From the NCBI RefSeq assembly GCF_003412455.1, contig NZ_QTJU01000001.1, positions 1,178,001 through 1,242,000 of the forward strand: DNA of 64,000 nucleotides. Reading direction: 5' to 3'. The position numbers were made by a program, and so were the translations under genes. Numbering within the stretch: the first letter of the stretch is position 1; each line of letters opens with the position of its first letter. The notes beneath the pieces are model-generated. The model was not told where the DNA came from. It did not search any database and saw only the letters and a program-made list of their open reading frames with translations. This DNA comes from Deminuibacter soli. Lineage in GTDB: Bacteria; Bacteroidota; Bacteroidia; Chitinophagales; Chitinophagaceae. Below, piece by piece: positions 1-8,875 of the stretch.

Positions 1-270
1 AACAGTATGCAGGTACAGGGCTTTGGCGATAGCAAACTGCTGGTACTACAACGAACACATCAGCACAGTGAGTTGCTGATCTGTTTCAACTTTGACAAAG
101 CGGCTGCCGACTGGGAGCCTGGTGTAAATTTCGCCTTAACCAAATTATTTGATTCCGCTGCAACGGAATGGAACGGTCCCGGCAGTGCAGCTGCATCGCT
201 GGTGCAACCGGGAGAGCGCATTGAGGTGCAGCCCGAATCTGTTGTGGTATTTGAAAAACACAATCACTAA
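1..270 (+). CDS. treZ: Malto-oligosyltrehalose trehalohydrolase, C-terminal fragment
   Basis: This is the last 90 codons of a gene that enters from upstream; the frame is open from base 1. The visible part looks like the C-terminal beta-sandwich of GH13 enzymes (LLICFNFD, then VVVFE at the end). TreZ releases trehalose from maltooligosyl-trehalose in the cytoplasm. The catalytic barrel is outside the window, so the call rests mainly on position: the stop codon lies three bases before the ATG of treY, the usual treZ-treY coupling. Another GH13 enzyme cannot be excluded from this piece alone. Confidence 0.75.
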   Translation, partial: NSMQVQGFGDSKLLVLQRTHQHSELLICFNFDKAAADWEPGVNFALTKLFDSAATEWNGPGSAAASLVQPGERIEVQPESVVVFEKHNH

Positions 271-273
271 TCT

Positions 274-2802
274 ATGAAAGTTCCCATTGCTACATATCGC
301 GTTCAGCTGCACAGTGGTTTTACGTTCCGCGACCTGAAGCAAATATTGCCTTATCTCAAACAGCTCGGCATCAGCACTATTTATGCATCGCCCATTACCA
401 CCGCGGTAAAAGGCAGTATGCACGGCTATGATGTTACAGACCCGCTGGTGATTAATCCTGAAATAGGTACCAGGCAAGAGCTGGAAGAAATCAACGGGCA
501 GCTGAAGGCATACAATATGAGCTGGCTGCAGGATATTGTGCCCAACCACATGGCGTTCAGTAGTGACAATGCCCGCCTTAATGATGTGCTGGAAAGGGGC
601 GGTCATTCTGCCTATCACCGCTTTTTCGATATCAACTGGCACCACCCCAACCCTGAAATCTGCGGTAAGCTGATGGTACCATTTCTTGGCTCGAATGCAG
701 AAGAGGCTGTTGATAAAAAAGAAATACAATTGCAATGGCTGCATAATAAATGCGTGGTAAAGTATTTCGACAATGTGTACCCGCTCTCCTTTCCTGCCTA
801 CCGCATTTTGCAATCCTATGCTTCCTCCGGTCCGCAGCAGGGCATCGATTATTTAAACAGCCACCCGGATGCACTGAAACATTTGCTGCAGCAACAGTTT
901 TACCTGTTAAGCTGGTGGAAAAAAGCTGAGTTGCAGATGAATTACCGGCGCTTTTTTACCGTGAACAGTTTAATATGCCTGCGCATGGAAGACAAAGCCG
1001 TATTTGATGAATACCACCCGCTGATTATTGATTTGTATAAAAAAGGACTGATACAGGGCGTGCGCATTGATCATATCGACGGGCTGTATAACCCCGCTGC
1101 ATACGTAGAGCAATTGCGTAAGGCATTGGGTGATGATGCCTATATTATTGCTGAGAAAATATTGGAGTACAGTGAACAGTTGCCGCGCAATTGGGCATTA
1201 CAGGGCACCAGCGGGTACGAATTCCTGGCATTTACAGCACAACTGCTTACCAACAAAAAAGGAAGTGCGGAACTGTGTACATTTTACCAGTCGCTGGTGC
1301 CTGCTACACCAGCCTACAACGATATGGTGTTTGAAAAAAAGCATCATTTCCTGCTCGATCAGATGAATGGGGAGCTGGATAACCTGTTAGGCCTGGCCGC
1401 AACATTGCAATTGGTGAAAGAAGAGGATGATACCGAGGAGCTGAAAGAAGCGTTGGGCATGTGGATGGCAGCTTTCCCGGTGTACCGTATTTACCCGGAT
1501 GCATTTCCGCTTGATGCTGCCTCGCAACAACTGATGGATATAGCTATGGAACGTGCGCAACCCAAGGCGCCCTCCCTGCAGCACGGGTGGAAATTACTGC
1601 AAGCCATTCTTACACCGGAAGGTAATGCGCAGGATGGCCCAAAGCTGCTGTTCCTGAAAAGACTGATGCAGTTTACCGGTCCGCTGGCTGCAAAGGGAGT
1701 GGAAGACACCACGTTTTATGTGTACAACCCATTGATCGCGCACAATGAAGTAGGCGATAGTCCTGCGCAGCTGGGCATCAGTATAGAAGATTTTCACAGC
1801 AAAATGAAGGCGCGCCAGCAGCATACGCCGCTTTCCATTAACACGAGTTCTACCCATGATACCAAGCGTGGTGAAGATGCGCGTATGCGTATTGCCGTGT
1901 TAAGTGAACATGCAGCTGAATGGATAAAGGCCGTTACGCATTGGCAACAGGTAAATGAACCGTTGTTGCAGGTGGTAAATGGTAAACGTGCACCATCGGC
2001 CAATGATGAATATTTTATTTACCAGTCCCTTATCGGCAGTTTTCCGCAAAGCCTGCAATGTGACGAAACTTTCAGGGAGCGGATGCATGCGTTTATGATA
2101 AAGGCCTTACGCGAAGCAAAGGTGGAAACCAACTACGGCGAACCCAATACGGCGTATGAAGATGCCTGTATTGAGTTTATTGACGGGTTGTTAAACCCTG
2201 GTCATGCATTTCTGCAGCATTTTGTTGGTTTTTTAGATGGGTTGCTTGACGATGCCGGTCAGTTTTCACTGGTGCAAACGGCCATTAAACTCACCGCGCC
2301 CGGCATACCGGATATTTACCAGGGCTGCGAATTATGGGACCATAGTTTGGTAGACCCCGATAACCGCCGGCCTATAGATTATGAAGTGCGCAGGCAATTG
2401 CTGGAGGCATTGAAGGAAAAAGAGCATGTTGCTGCGGCGCTGGAATGGGCGGCCGAAAACAAACGGCTTGGCGCACAAAAATTATATCTCATTAAACAGC
2501 TGCTGGGTTTGCGCAATGCCAATACCCAGTTGTTCAGCACCGGTGAATATATTCCATTGGAGGTAAGCCGGGAAAGAATTGCTGTTGCCTATGCCCGTAT
2601 TCTGCAACCCCGCTGGGTTATTACGGTTGCGCGCATGGGTATTGGAGAAGACATTGAAGATGTTCAATTGCAATTACCCTGGAACAGGCCCAGCCACTGG
2701 CAAAACATATTAACCGGTGAAACGGTGCAGGCAGAAAACAACACTATTCAGCTGCAGGATTTACTGCGGCATTTTCCCGTAGCGGTGCTGGTTGGCTCAT
2801 AA
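274..2802 (+). CDS. treY: Malto-oligosyltrehalose synthase (TreY)
   Basis: 842 residues, a cytoplasmic GH13 intramolecular transglucosidase that converts the reducing-end alpha-1,4 bond of maltodextrins into the alpha,alpha-1,1 bond of trehalose. It opens with the TreY-type start PIATYRVQLHSGFTF and carries the family signatures DIVPNHMA (about residue 88), GVRIDHIDGL (about 262), AAKGVEDTTFY (about 470) and STHDTKRGEDAR (about 527). Length fits the family. It follows treZ by three bases and is almost certainly co-transcribed with it. The two enzymes together make trehalose, a compatible solute, from glycogen-type chains. Its stop codon lies beside the hairpin that ends the converging gene. 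Confidence 0.96.
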   Translation: MKVPIATYRVQLHSGFTFRDLKQILPYLKQLGISTIYASPITTAVKGSMHGYDVTDPLVINPEIGTRQELEEINGQLKAYNMSWLQDIVPNHMAFSSDNARLNDVLERGGHSAYHRFFDINWHHPNPEICGKLMVPFLGSNAEEAVDKKEIQLQWLHNKCVVKYFDNVYPLSFPAYRILQSYASSGPQQGIDYLNSHPDALKHLLQQQFYLLSWWKKAELQMNYRRFFTVNSLICLRMEDKAVFDEYHPLIIDLYKKGLIQGVRIDHIDGLYNPAAYVEQLRKALGDDAYIIAEKILEYSEQLPRNWALQGTSGYEFLAFTAQLLTNKKGSAELCTFYQSLVPATPAYNDMVFEKKHHFLLDQMNGELDNLLGLAATLQLVKEEDDTEELKEALGMWMAAFPVYRIYPDAFPLDAASQQLMDIAMERAQPKAPSLQHGWKLLQAILTPEGNAQDGPKLLFLKRLMQFTGPLAAKGVEDTTFYVYNPLIAHNEVGDSPAQLGISIEDFHSKMKARQQHTPLSINTSSTHDTKRGEDARMRIAVLSEHAAEWIKAVTHWQQVNEPLLQVVNGKRAPSANDEYFIYQSLIGSFPQSLQCDETFRERMHAFMIKALREAKVETNYGEPNTAYEDACIEFIDGLLNPGHAFLQHFVGFLDGLLDDAGQFSLVQTAIKLTAPGIPDIYQGCELWDHSLVDPDNRRPIDYEVRRQLLEALKEKEHVAAALEWAAENKRLGAQKLYLIKQLLGLRNANTQLFSTGEYIPLEVSRERIAVAYARILQPRWVITVARMGIGEDIEDVQLQLPWNRPSHWQNILTGETVQAENNTIQLQDLLRHFPVAVLVGS

Positions 2803-2834
2803 AAAAAGCCTGTGTTGTTTGCGCAACACAGGCT
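2801..2834 (-). terminator. Intrinsic terminator of the sugar isomerase-like gene
   Basis: An 11-bp stem (AGCCTGTGTTG at 2807-2817 with CAACACAGGCT at 2824-2834) is followed on the minus strand by a seven-base T run (plus 2801-2807). It lies about 20 bases after the stop of the minus-strand gene ending at 2855. It also abuts the treY stop, so it may stop readthrough from that side, although there is no T run on the plus strand. Confidence 0.85.
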
Positions 2835-2854
2835 ATATACATTGGTATGCCGGT

Positions 2855-3805
2855 TTAAATTTCGGTCACCACTTTTTCGAGCAATGCTTTTGTTTTGCGT
2901 ATGCCTTCTTCCTCGCTCAGTTTTTCTCCCTCGTATTCAATACCCACGTATCCTTTAAAGCCGGAATCTTTTAATATTTTCATCATGCGGGTATAATCTG
3001 TTTCTATGCAGTTACCCGATGCATCAAAGTCATAGGTTTTGGCGCTGGCCCCTTTGGCGTATGGCGCCATTTCAGATACGCCTTTATAACGGTCATATTC
3101 TTCCAGGCATTTGCCGCCCCATGGTCCGCCGCCTTCGCGTTTTACGCAGAAGTTGCCGAAATCGGGCAGAATGCCTACGTTTTTCATGTTCACCTGTTTA
3201 ATGGTTGAACTGAGCCATTCGCCATTAGAGGTAATGCCGCCATGATTTTCAACGATCACATTGATGTTTTGTTTGGCTGCATATTCACCCAGCCTGCCAA
3301 GCCCGTCTATAGCGGCTTTCTGCACATCGGCATCGCTGCCCTGGCCAAAGGTGTTTACGCGAATGGTAATACAGCCCAGGTGTTTGGCCGCATCAACCCA
3401 TTTATAATGATTTTCTACAGCCTGTTTTCTTTTGGTGTCGTCAAGATCTGCCAGTGGGCCTTCCCCATCAACCATAATAAGGTGGTTGGTAACGCCATTG
3501 TCTTTACAGCGTTTCAGCAAATCATTTAAATAAGCGGTATCGGTAGCTTTGTCTTTAAAAAACTGGTTTACGTATTCCACCGTATCAATACCATATTGCT
3601 GTTTGGCCACCACGGGAAAGTCGAGGTTGTCCATTTTTTTAGCGAACAGCAATTTGTGAAATGACCATTCGGCGAGCGAGATTTTAAAGAAATTGTCTTT
3701 GGCTGCAGCGAAGGTTGCTGATTGTGCGGAGGCTTGTTTAATCAGGCCCACACCGGCTGCTGCCCCGGTTACCTGCATCAGGAATTGGCGTCGGTTAGTT
3801 TGCAT
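2855..3805 (-). CDS. Tat-exported sugar phosphate isomerase/epimerase family TIM-barrel protein
   Basis: 316 residues. The N-terminus NRRQFLMQVTGAAAGVG is a twin-arginine signal with an Ala cleavage region near residue 27 (ASAQS). The rest matches the AP-endonuclease-2-like TIM barrel of xylose isomerase, hydroxypyruvate isomerase and sugar epimerase proteins: VIVENHGGITS and GYVGIEYEGE carry the acidic and His metal-ligand strands. Bacteroidota have many such exported proteins linked to sugar or inositol-type substrates, but nothing here fixes the substrate. It is transcribed toward treY and ends in its own terminator. The gene just upstream also ends in a terminator, so it is probably monocistronic. 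Confidence 0.85.
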   Translation of the reverse strand: MQTNRRQFLMQVTGAAAGVGLIKQASAQSATFAAAKDNFFKISLAEWSFHKLLFAKKMDNLDFPVVAKQQYGIDTVEYVNQFFKDKATDTAYLNDLLKRCKDNGVTNHLIMVDGEGPLADLDDTKRKQAVENHYKWVDAAKHLGCITIRVNTFGQGSDADVQKAAIDGLGRLGEYAAKQNINVIVENHGGITSNGEWLSSTIKQVNMKNVGILPDFGNFCVKREGGGPWGGKCLEEYDRYKGVSEMAPYAKGASAKTYDFDASGNCIETDYTRMMKILKDSGFKGYVGIEYEGEKLSEEEGIRKTKALLEKVVTEI

Positions 3806-3828
3806 GTAGTTGTAGTTTCAGATGTAAG

Positions 3829-3866
3829 CAAAAAAAATGCAGCCCACCGTTACCGGTAAGCTGCAT
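3829..3866 (-). terminator. Intrinsic terminator of the phytanoyl-CoA dioxygenase-like gene
   Basis: Stem ATGCAGC (3837-3843) with GCTGCAT (3860-3866), enclosing a smaller ACCG/CGGT inverted repeat. On the minus strand it is followed by a run of about seven T (plus 3830-3836). It sits 35 bases beyond the stop codon of the minus-strand gene ending at 3901. Confidence 0.8.
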
Positions 3867-3900
3867 TGAATATACAAAAAGGCTTTATATGATGGTTCAA

Positions 3901-4707
3901 TTATTTCACCAATCCTGCAAAACGCTGGTACAGCGGAGTGGTGCTGTTTTCGTTTTTGGGTGCATATTTGCCTGCAATGATGGGCACATAAATTACCCTT
4001 CTGCGGCTGGCCTCACCTGTTACTGATGATTGCGCCACGCGATGCCACAAGCGGCCATCATGCACGGTTAAATCGCCTGCTTCAGGAATAACAGCCCATT
4101 CGTTTTTATCGGGTTTGTTATCGAGGAAATATCTTTTCCTGAACAGCATGTTGTACAGGTTTTGACGATGTGTTCCGGGAATAATACGCAAGCCACCGTT
4201 TTCGGGTTTCAGGTTGCTCAGGTGAATACCTACGTTTAACATGGGATTCAGTTTCTGACCCAGGAAAATATCCCGCAATCCGTCGGTATGCCAGCCCATG
4301 CGCGAAAACTTGCTGTCAGGCCCATTTACATAGTGATTAAACACCATGCCGTCTTTTTCGTTCTCGCCTATTCTTGCATCCGGACCAATAAGGCCGAGCA
4401 GGGTTTGCAGGCGTTTGTCTTTAATAAACCTGTCCAGCAGCGGGTGGTGCTGGTTAATGAATGCGAAACGCTGAACAATGGTTTCGCCGTTTAAATCCTT
4501 GCCGTATTTAATGGGCACGCCATTTATTTTTTCCACCCTGTCGGCAACCCAGCGTTGCTCAACTTCTTTTGATGCAGCGATAATTGCATTTACCGTATCT
4601 GCCGTAAGAAAGTTTTTGAAATGAATAAAACCATAGTGGTCAAAAAAGGCAAGCTGTTCCTTTGTTAACTTATCTGCCAGGGTAAACGTTTGGTATGAAG
4701 ATGCCAT
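3901..4707 (-). CDS. Phytanoyl-CoA dioxygenase (PhyH) family protein
   Basis: 268 residues, a cytoplasmic non-haem iron, 2-oxoglutarate-dependent oxygenase of the PhyH superfamily. The facial triad is visible: HTD in GWHTDGLRD (about residues 139-141) and the distal His in HDGRLWHRVAQ (about 218-223), with the usual following Arg for 2-oxoglutarate. The N-terminal FFDHYGFIHFKNFL is also typical. Substrate unknown; family members hydroxylate lipids, amino acids and secondary metabolites. It is divergent from the GyrI-like gene, and the 329-bp gap holds a long palindrome. Confidence 0.88.
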   Translation of the reverse strand: MASSYQTFTLADKLTKEQLAFFDHYGFIHFKNFLTADTVNAIIAASKEVEQRWVADRVEKINGVPIKYGKDLNGETIVQRFAFINQHHPLLDRFIKDKRLQTLLGLIGPDARIGENEKDGMVFNHYVNGPDSKFSRMGWHTDGLRDIFLGQKLNPMLNVGIHLSNLKPENGGLRIIPGTHRQNLYNMLFRKRYFLDNKPDKNEWAVIPEAGDLTVHDGRLWHRVAQSSVTGEASRRRVIYVPIIAGKYAPKNENSTTPLYQRFAGLVK

Positions 4708-4856
4708 AATGAAATTTTGCTAATGAAAATTGTTGTTACAGGCCGGTTATTGTGCCATCGGTCTGCCACAACAACAACAGTAGATTTTGTACCCGGTAAT
4801 ATTGGCCGGAAAGGTTTTGTAAGAAAAAATGCAGACTGTTTTCATTAGTTTGAAAT

Positions 4857-4900
4857 AGTCTACTAAATTAGTAGACTTGATCCAGTCCACCAAATCAAGT
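4857..4900. promoter_or_regulatory. Overlapping inverted repeats, probable operator
   Basis: The 329-bp divergent gap 4708-5036 contains a perfect inverted repeat with 10-bp arms AGTCTACTAA and TTAGTAGACT around one central base (4857-4877). A second inverted repeat overlaps its edge: ACTTGAT (4875-4881) with ATCAAGT (4894-4900). TACTA/TAGTA half-sites are typical of winged-helix repressors such as the BlaI/MecI/CopY and MarR types. No such repressor is encoded next to it, so the regulator is unknown. It could serve either flanking gene. I see nothing else notable in the gap. Confidence 0.5.
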
Positions 4901-5036
4901 TACAAATTACTGCAATTTAACGCAGAAATATCCCCTCTGAAGTTAATTTTTACCTCAAAAGTTTGGCTTTTTACTTTCTGCTGACATAGGGCTGACACAA
5001 ACGTGTGTTTGTTTTGTAACATAAAAACACTGGTAT

Positions 5037-5654
5037 ATGCAAAAAACAGACTTCAGCAAATTATACCCTGCCTACTATAAAGCGTCTGCCAAACCGGCCT
5101 TGCAACGGTTTAACACCTGTACACATTTATCACTCGCCGGTGAAGGAGATCCCGGGGCGCAGCCTTTTCAATACGCCATTCAAACCCTGTATGCAGCTGC
5201 ATTTGCTGTAAAGCAGCTATACAAAAGCCGGGAGGAAGATTTTGTGGTGCCCAAGCTGGAAGCCCTGTGGTGGACCAACAGCGGCAAACGTGGTATGGAT
5301 GTGCAACGCAGTGAATGGTGCTGGCAACTGCTGATACGCATGCCCGATTCGTTAACACAAACAATGTTAACCGGCGTACTTAACCAGGTGATGGCGCAAA
5401 AGCAACTCCCCATGCTGCGCTATGTACAGTTACAACACACGCATGTGGGTAATTGTGCGCAAATATTGCACATTGGTCCGTACAGTGCCGAACAGCCAAC
5501 ACTCGACCGCCTGTATGCTTACATTGCGGCCAGGGAGCTGGAAACAACCGGCAGACACCACGAAATTTATTTATCCAACCCGCTTAAAACCGCACCGCAT
5601 CAACTTAAAACCATTTTACGGCAGCCGGTAAAGCTTACGCTGGAACACGGCTGA
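5037..5654 (+). CDS. GyrI-like small-molecule-binding domain protein
   Basis: 205 residues with no signal peptide. It begins DFSKLYPAYYKASAKP, has the acidic GEGDPG loop near residue 38 and QTLYAAAFAVK near residue 50, matching the stand-alone GyrI-like/SOUL-like proteins (COG4832) of Bacteroidota and Firmicutes. These share the ligand-binding fold of the AraC/BmrR effector domains but lack a DNA-binding domain. Some family members hydrolyse small toxic compounds. It stands alone, divergent from the PhyH-like gene; the next gene converges on it. Confidence 0.75.
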   Translation: MQKTDFSKLYPAYYKASAKPALQRFNTCTHLSLAGEGDPGAQPFQYAIQTLYAAAFAVKQLYKSREEDFVVPKLEALWWTNSGKRGMDVQRSEWCWQLLIRMPDSLTQTMLTGVLNQVMAQKQLPMLRYVQLQHTHVGNCAQILHIGPYSAEQPTLDRLYAYIAARELETTGRHHEIYLSNPLKTAPHQLKTILRQPVKLTLEHG

Positions 5655-5691
5655 ACAAACATTCAACAGTTTAGCAGTACTGCGTGGTTTG

Positions 5692-6510
5692 TTAATAATC
5701 TGTTTTAATGTTTTTATCAAACGGCAGCAGCAGTTGTTGTTTCAGGCTTTCATCGTTACGGCCTTCAAGCACATCAAGGCCATATTGCAAAGGGTAAGCA
5801 GGTGCACGATGGTAAGTGCCAAACAACTTATCCCAGAAAGGAAAAATATTGCCGTAGTTCGAATCGGTCTCAGGGCGTATGTAATGGTGATGAATGCGGT
5901 GCATGGCAGGCGTTACCAGCAGCCAGCCAACGGTGCGGTTAAACCAGGGTGCAAGTTTTATATTGGCATGGTTAAACTGCGAAAGTACCACGCTTAAACT
6001 TTGGTACAGCATTACCAGCCACATGGGGGCACCGGCAACTATTACGGCCAGTATGGTAAATACGGCCCTGAAAACACTTTCTACCGGGTGATGCCTGTTG
6101 GCTGTGGTGGTATCAACATGGGTATCGGCATGGTGTATCATGTGAAACTTCCACATCCATTTTATTTTGTGCTGTATCCAGTGTATACAATAGGCACCTA
6201 TTAAATCAAGCACCAGCAAACCAATGATGAGCTGCGCCCAAACAGGCACGCCAATCCAGGGTAAAATACCTGCACCATGCTGCTGGCACCAGTCGCTGCT
6301 GAACACCAGCAACAATGCGAATAAAAAATTAATGATGATGGTGGTGAAAGTGAAAAAGAAATTGATGCCTGCGTGCCGCCATTTGTTGTAACGGAAGCGT
6401 GTTAGCGGAACGGCAGATTCCATTAACCAGAAAACGGTAATGCCGCCGGCCAGTATCAACGCGCGGTGCGCAGACGGGATATGCTGAAAATAATGGATAA
6501 GCTGATCCAT
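5692..6510 (-). CDS. Sterol desaturase / fatty acid hydroxylase family membrane protein
   Basis: 272 residues, an integral membrane di-iron enzyme. Hydrophobic segments lie near residues 15-30, 48-70, 84-105 and 150-170. The His clusters of the fatty acid hydroxylase superfamily are present: HWIQHK near 109, FHMIHHADTHVD near 122, NRHHPVE near 138 and HRIHHHYIRPETDSNYGN near 206. The last one is the signature of Bacteroidota desaturase/hydroxylases that act on membrane lipids or carotenoids. The substrate is not determined. It stands alone, converging with the GyrI-like gene. Confidence 0.9.
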   Translation of the reverse strand: MDQLIHYFQHIPSAHRALILAGGITVFWLMESAVPLTRFRYNKWRHAGINFFFTFTTIIINFLFALLLVFSSDWCQQHGAGILPWIGVPVWAQLIIGLLVLDLIGAYCIHWIQHKIKWMWKFHMIHHADTHVDTTTANRHHPVESVFRAVFTILAVIVAGAPMWLVMLYQSLSVVLSQFNHANIKLAPWFNRTVGWLLVTPAMHRIHHHYIRPETDSNYGNIFPFWDKLFGTYHRAPAYPLQYGLDVLEGRNDESLKQQLLLPFDKNIKTDY

Positions 6511-6578
6511 GGCAATGCAATCTTGTACCCGTAATCTACAAAAAAACGGCGAGTGTTGAACCGGCTGCCGGCAACAAT

Positions 6579-6959
6579 TTAAGCTTCAAACTGATAGTTG
6601 CACACCGGGCAGGAATAATGCATGGTAGCAGGTGCCGGGTTGAATGATAATACGGACAGCAGTTTGGTAAATACATTCACCGGGTTTACTGTTACACGCA
6701 GCTGCAGCTCTTTGCTGCCGCAGTTGGGGCAAATGCGTTGGGCCAGTTGTTGTGCGAATAATTGCTGCAACAACTCAAAGGCGCGTGGCGCATCGGTTTC
6801 TGTAACCTGGAGTTTGATTCCGCCGATGGCATTGTTTAATGCCGGGTTGATGGTGGCGCTGTATTCATCCTGCAGGAAAGCGGTGATGCCATGCTCCTGC
6901 AGGTAGCCCAGTTTTATGTGCGCCTGCACATAGTTGTCGAATGTTTGAAGGGTGACCAT
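6579..6959 (-). CDS. DUF2007 (putative signal transducing) domain protein
   Basis: About 126 residues from the ATG at 6959 (MVTLQTFDNYVQAH). A start at 7010 is possible by reading frame but lies inside the dnaN terminator, so the internal start is preferred. Residues 1-65 match DUF2007: a beta-alpha-beta fold with the conserved LQDEYSATINPALNNAIGGIKLQV stretch. The C-terminus holds a zinc-ribbon-like pair of CxxC motifs (CPNCGSKE and CPVCNY). Cytosolic, function unknown. It follows dnaN on the same strand but is separated from it by a strong terminator. Confidence 0.75.
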   Translation of the reverse strand: MVTLQTFDNYVQAHIKLGYLQEHGITAFLQDEYSATINPALNNAIGGIKLQVTETDAPRAFELLQQLFAQQLAQRICPNCGSKELQLRVTVNPVNVFTKLLSVLSFNPAPATMHYSCPVCNYQFEA

Positions 6960-6976
6960 TTCGGCGTACAAGGTAC

Positions 6977-7000
6977 AAAAAAAGCGCCCTGAGAGGGCGC
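6977..7000 (-). terminator. Intrinsic terminator of dnaN
   Basis: Seven-bp G/C stem GCGCCCT (6984-6990) with AGGGCGC (6994-7000), three-base loop, followed on the minus strand by seven T (plus 6977-6983). It is 24 bases after the dnaN stop. Confidence 0.92.
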
Positions 7001-7023
7001 CTTCTATCAAGAATGGGTTAGAA

Positions 7024-8139
7024 CTAACTGTTGAGCATCAGTGGCATTACCAGCATCAGCAACTCTTCTCCTTCTGCCTGTTCAATGGGTTTGATGATAC
7101 CGGCCTTGGTAGAAGTAGACAATTCTACTTTTACCTCATCGCCATCTGCGGCATTGAGCATTTCGATCAGGAATTTGGCGTTAAACGCAATCTGCAGATC
7201 AGTACCATCGTACTGGCAGTTCATGCGTTCGTTACCTTCAAAACTGAAATCAACATCCTGCGCAGCCAGCTGCAGTTCGCTGCCGCTGATGTTCAGTGCT
7301 ACCTGGTTGGTGCTTTTGTTACTGAATACGCTTACACGGCGCAGTGCGCTCTGGAAATCGGATTTGGTAACAATCAGTTTGTAAGGATTATCTGTAGGGA
7401 TCACTACTTTGTAATCAGGGAAACGTGCATCGATAAGGCGACAGATCAGCTGTGTTGAACCTTGTGTTACAAACAGGTGGTTGCTGTTGTAGCTTACGGT
7501 AAGCAGATCGTCGTTGTCGGGCAGCGCGTTCTTCAGCAGGTTCAATGGTTTTTTGGGAGCAATAAAGCTGTCGGCACGCGGGCAGCTTACATCGGTTCTG
7601 CGGTAACGAACCAGGCGGTGCGCATCAGTTGCTACAAACTGGATGGCATCTTTGCTTAATTCGAAATACACACCTGTCATAGCCGGGCGCAGGTCGTCGT
7701 TGCTTACGGCGAACAGCGTTTTGTTGATGGCAGTTACCAGTGCACCGCTGGGCATGGTAAAGCTGTTGGTATCATCAGCTGCAGGTTCTTTGGGAAAGTT
7801 ATCGGGGTTTTCGCCCATCACCTTGTACTTACCATTGTCGCTGGTAATTTCAAGGGCGAAATTTTTGTCGATGTTGAATGTTAATGGCTGATCAGGAATG
7901 TTTTTCAACGAATCGATCAGGATTTTGGCAGGGATACACACTTTTCCGTTCACCTTGCTTTCCACATCCATTTGCACGCGCATTACGGTTTCGAGATCGG
8001 TGGCAATAATGGTGAGTTTTTTATCCTGGATCTCGAAAAGAAAATCTTCCAGGATAGGCAATACTGTATTGGCATTGATTACCCCGCTGATTTGCTGTAA
8101 ATGCTTTAACAAGGAAGAAGAGGATACAATAAATTTCAT
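7024..8139 (-). CDS. dnaN: DNA polymerase III subunit beta (sliding clamp)
   Basis: 371 residues, full length for a bacterial beta clamp: three repeated clamp domains (about 1-125, 130-245, 250-371). Recognisable segments are MKFIVSSSSLLKHLQQISGVI at the start, LPILEDFLFEI, ATDAHRLVRYR near residue 172 and the hydrophobic C-terminus EGEELLMLVMPLMLNS. The dimeric ring tethers DNA polymerase III to DNA in replication and serves repair polymerases. It is not next to dnaA here. It has its own -7-like box and its own terminator, so it looks monocistronic. Confidence 0.98.
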   Translation of the reverse strand: MKFIVSSSSLLKHLQQISGVINANTVLPILEDFLFEIQDKKLTIIATDLETVMRVQMDVESKVNGKVCIPAKILIDSLKNIPDQPLTFNIDKNFALEITSDNGKYKVMGENPDNFPKEPAADDTNSFTMPSGALVTAINKTLFAVSNDDLRPAMTGVYFELSKDAIQFVATDAHRLVRYRRTDVSCPRADSFIAPKKPLNLLKNALPDNDDLLTVSYNSNHLFVTQGSTQLICRLIDARFPDYKVVIPTDNPYKLIVTKSDFQSALRRVSVFSNKSTNQVALNISGSELQLAAQDVDFSFEGNERMNCQYDGTDLQIAFNAKFLIEMLNAADGDEVKVELSTSTKAGIIKPIEQAEGEELLMLVMPLMLNS

Positions 8140-8168
8140 AGTTACACTACCATTTTTATGTGCGGCAA

Positions 8169-8176
8169 CAAACCTA
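8169..8176 (-). promoter_or_regulatory. Bacteroidota -7 box upstream of dnaN
   Basis: On the minus strand the bases read TAGGTTTG, matching the TAnnTTTG primary sigma -7 consensus of Bacteroidota, about 30 bases before the dnaN ATG. I find no clear TTG -33 element at the expected distance, so this is a moderate call. Confidence 0.4.
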
Positions 8177-8391
8177 CAGTAAAATGTTAATATAAAAACA
8201 CCCGTTAGCTATATAAATGGCTTTTACTATAGCAAATGTGCATTATATGTGCGGGAAACGGCCTTTTTACCCGCCTGTTCATTAATTTTGGCGACAAAAC
8301 CGCCGGGCCGGCTATGATTTTGCTATTGCTGTTTTTACTGCCGGCACACTGTACACGCCCAGCTTATTTCCCATAAAACCGGTTACACCAA

Positions 8392-8865
8392 TTGTATACA
8401 AAAGGTAATATATCAAAAGAAAAGGCCATTCCTAAAATACGGCATTATTGCGCCTACCAGGAGCGCAGTCATGAAGAGGTAAAAACAAAACTCTATGGCA
8501 TGGGTTTATACAAATCTGATGTAGAAACCATTTTGGCGCAACTGATAGAAGAGGATTACCTGAACGAAAGCCGTTACGCAGAACAGTTTGCGGGCGGGCA
8601 TTTCAGGACAAAGAAATGGGGCAGGAAAAAAATACGGTATGAGCTTTCCCTCAAAAGAGTGAGCACGTATAATATTAACAGGGCCATAAAAAGCATTGAT
8701 GAAGATGCTTACCAGGCCATGGTGCTGCAGCTGGTAACTGCCCGCTGGCAGCAGCTGGAGAAAGAAACGCCGCTGGTGCGCAAAATGAAAACCACCAGTT
8801 ATTTATTGCAAAAAGGATTTGAGCCGGAACTGATACAGGCAGCCATTCAACAGATGCCTGTTTAA
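8392..8865 (+). CDS. recX: Regulatory protein RecX
   Basis: 157 residues, a small all-helical protein that binds RecA filaments and modulates recombination. The three-helix repeats are visible: AIPKIRHYCAYQERSHEEVKTKL, then LIEEDYLNESRYAEQFAGGH (the conserved NDxRYA-like motif) and WGRKKIRYELSLKRV. The start codon is TTG at 8392: the frame is closed by a stop at 8374 and no ATG or GTG gives a full first helix. It is divergent from dnaN and 9 bases from the next gene. recA is about 8 kb away rather than adjacent. Confidence 0.88.
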   Translation: MYTKGNISKEKAIPKIRHYCAYQERSHEEVKTKLYGMGLYKSDVETILAQLIEEDYLNESRYAEQFAGGHFRTKKWGRKKIRYELSLKRVSTYNINRAIKSIDEDAYQAMVLQLVTARWQQLEKETPLVRKMKTTSYLLQKGFEPELIQAAIQQMPV

Positions 8866-8875
8866 ATTAAAGGGT

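Noticed and set aside
145-813. Long minus-strand frame of 222 codons opposite treY
   Set aside because: It is a shadow of the treY frame and has no recognisable domain.
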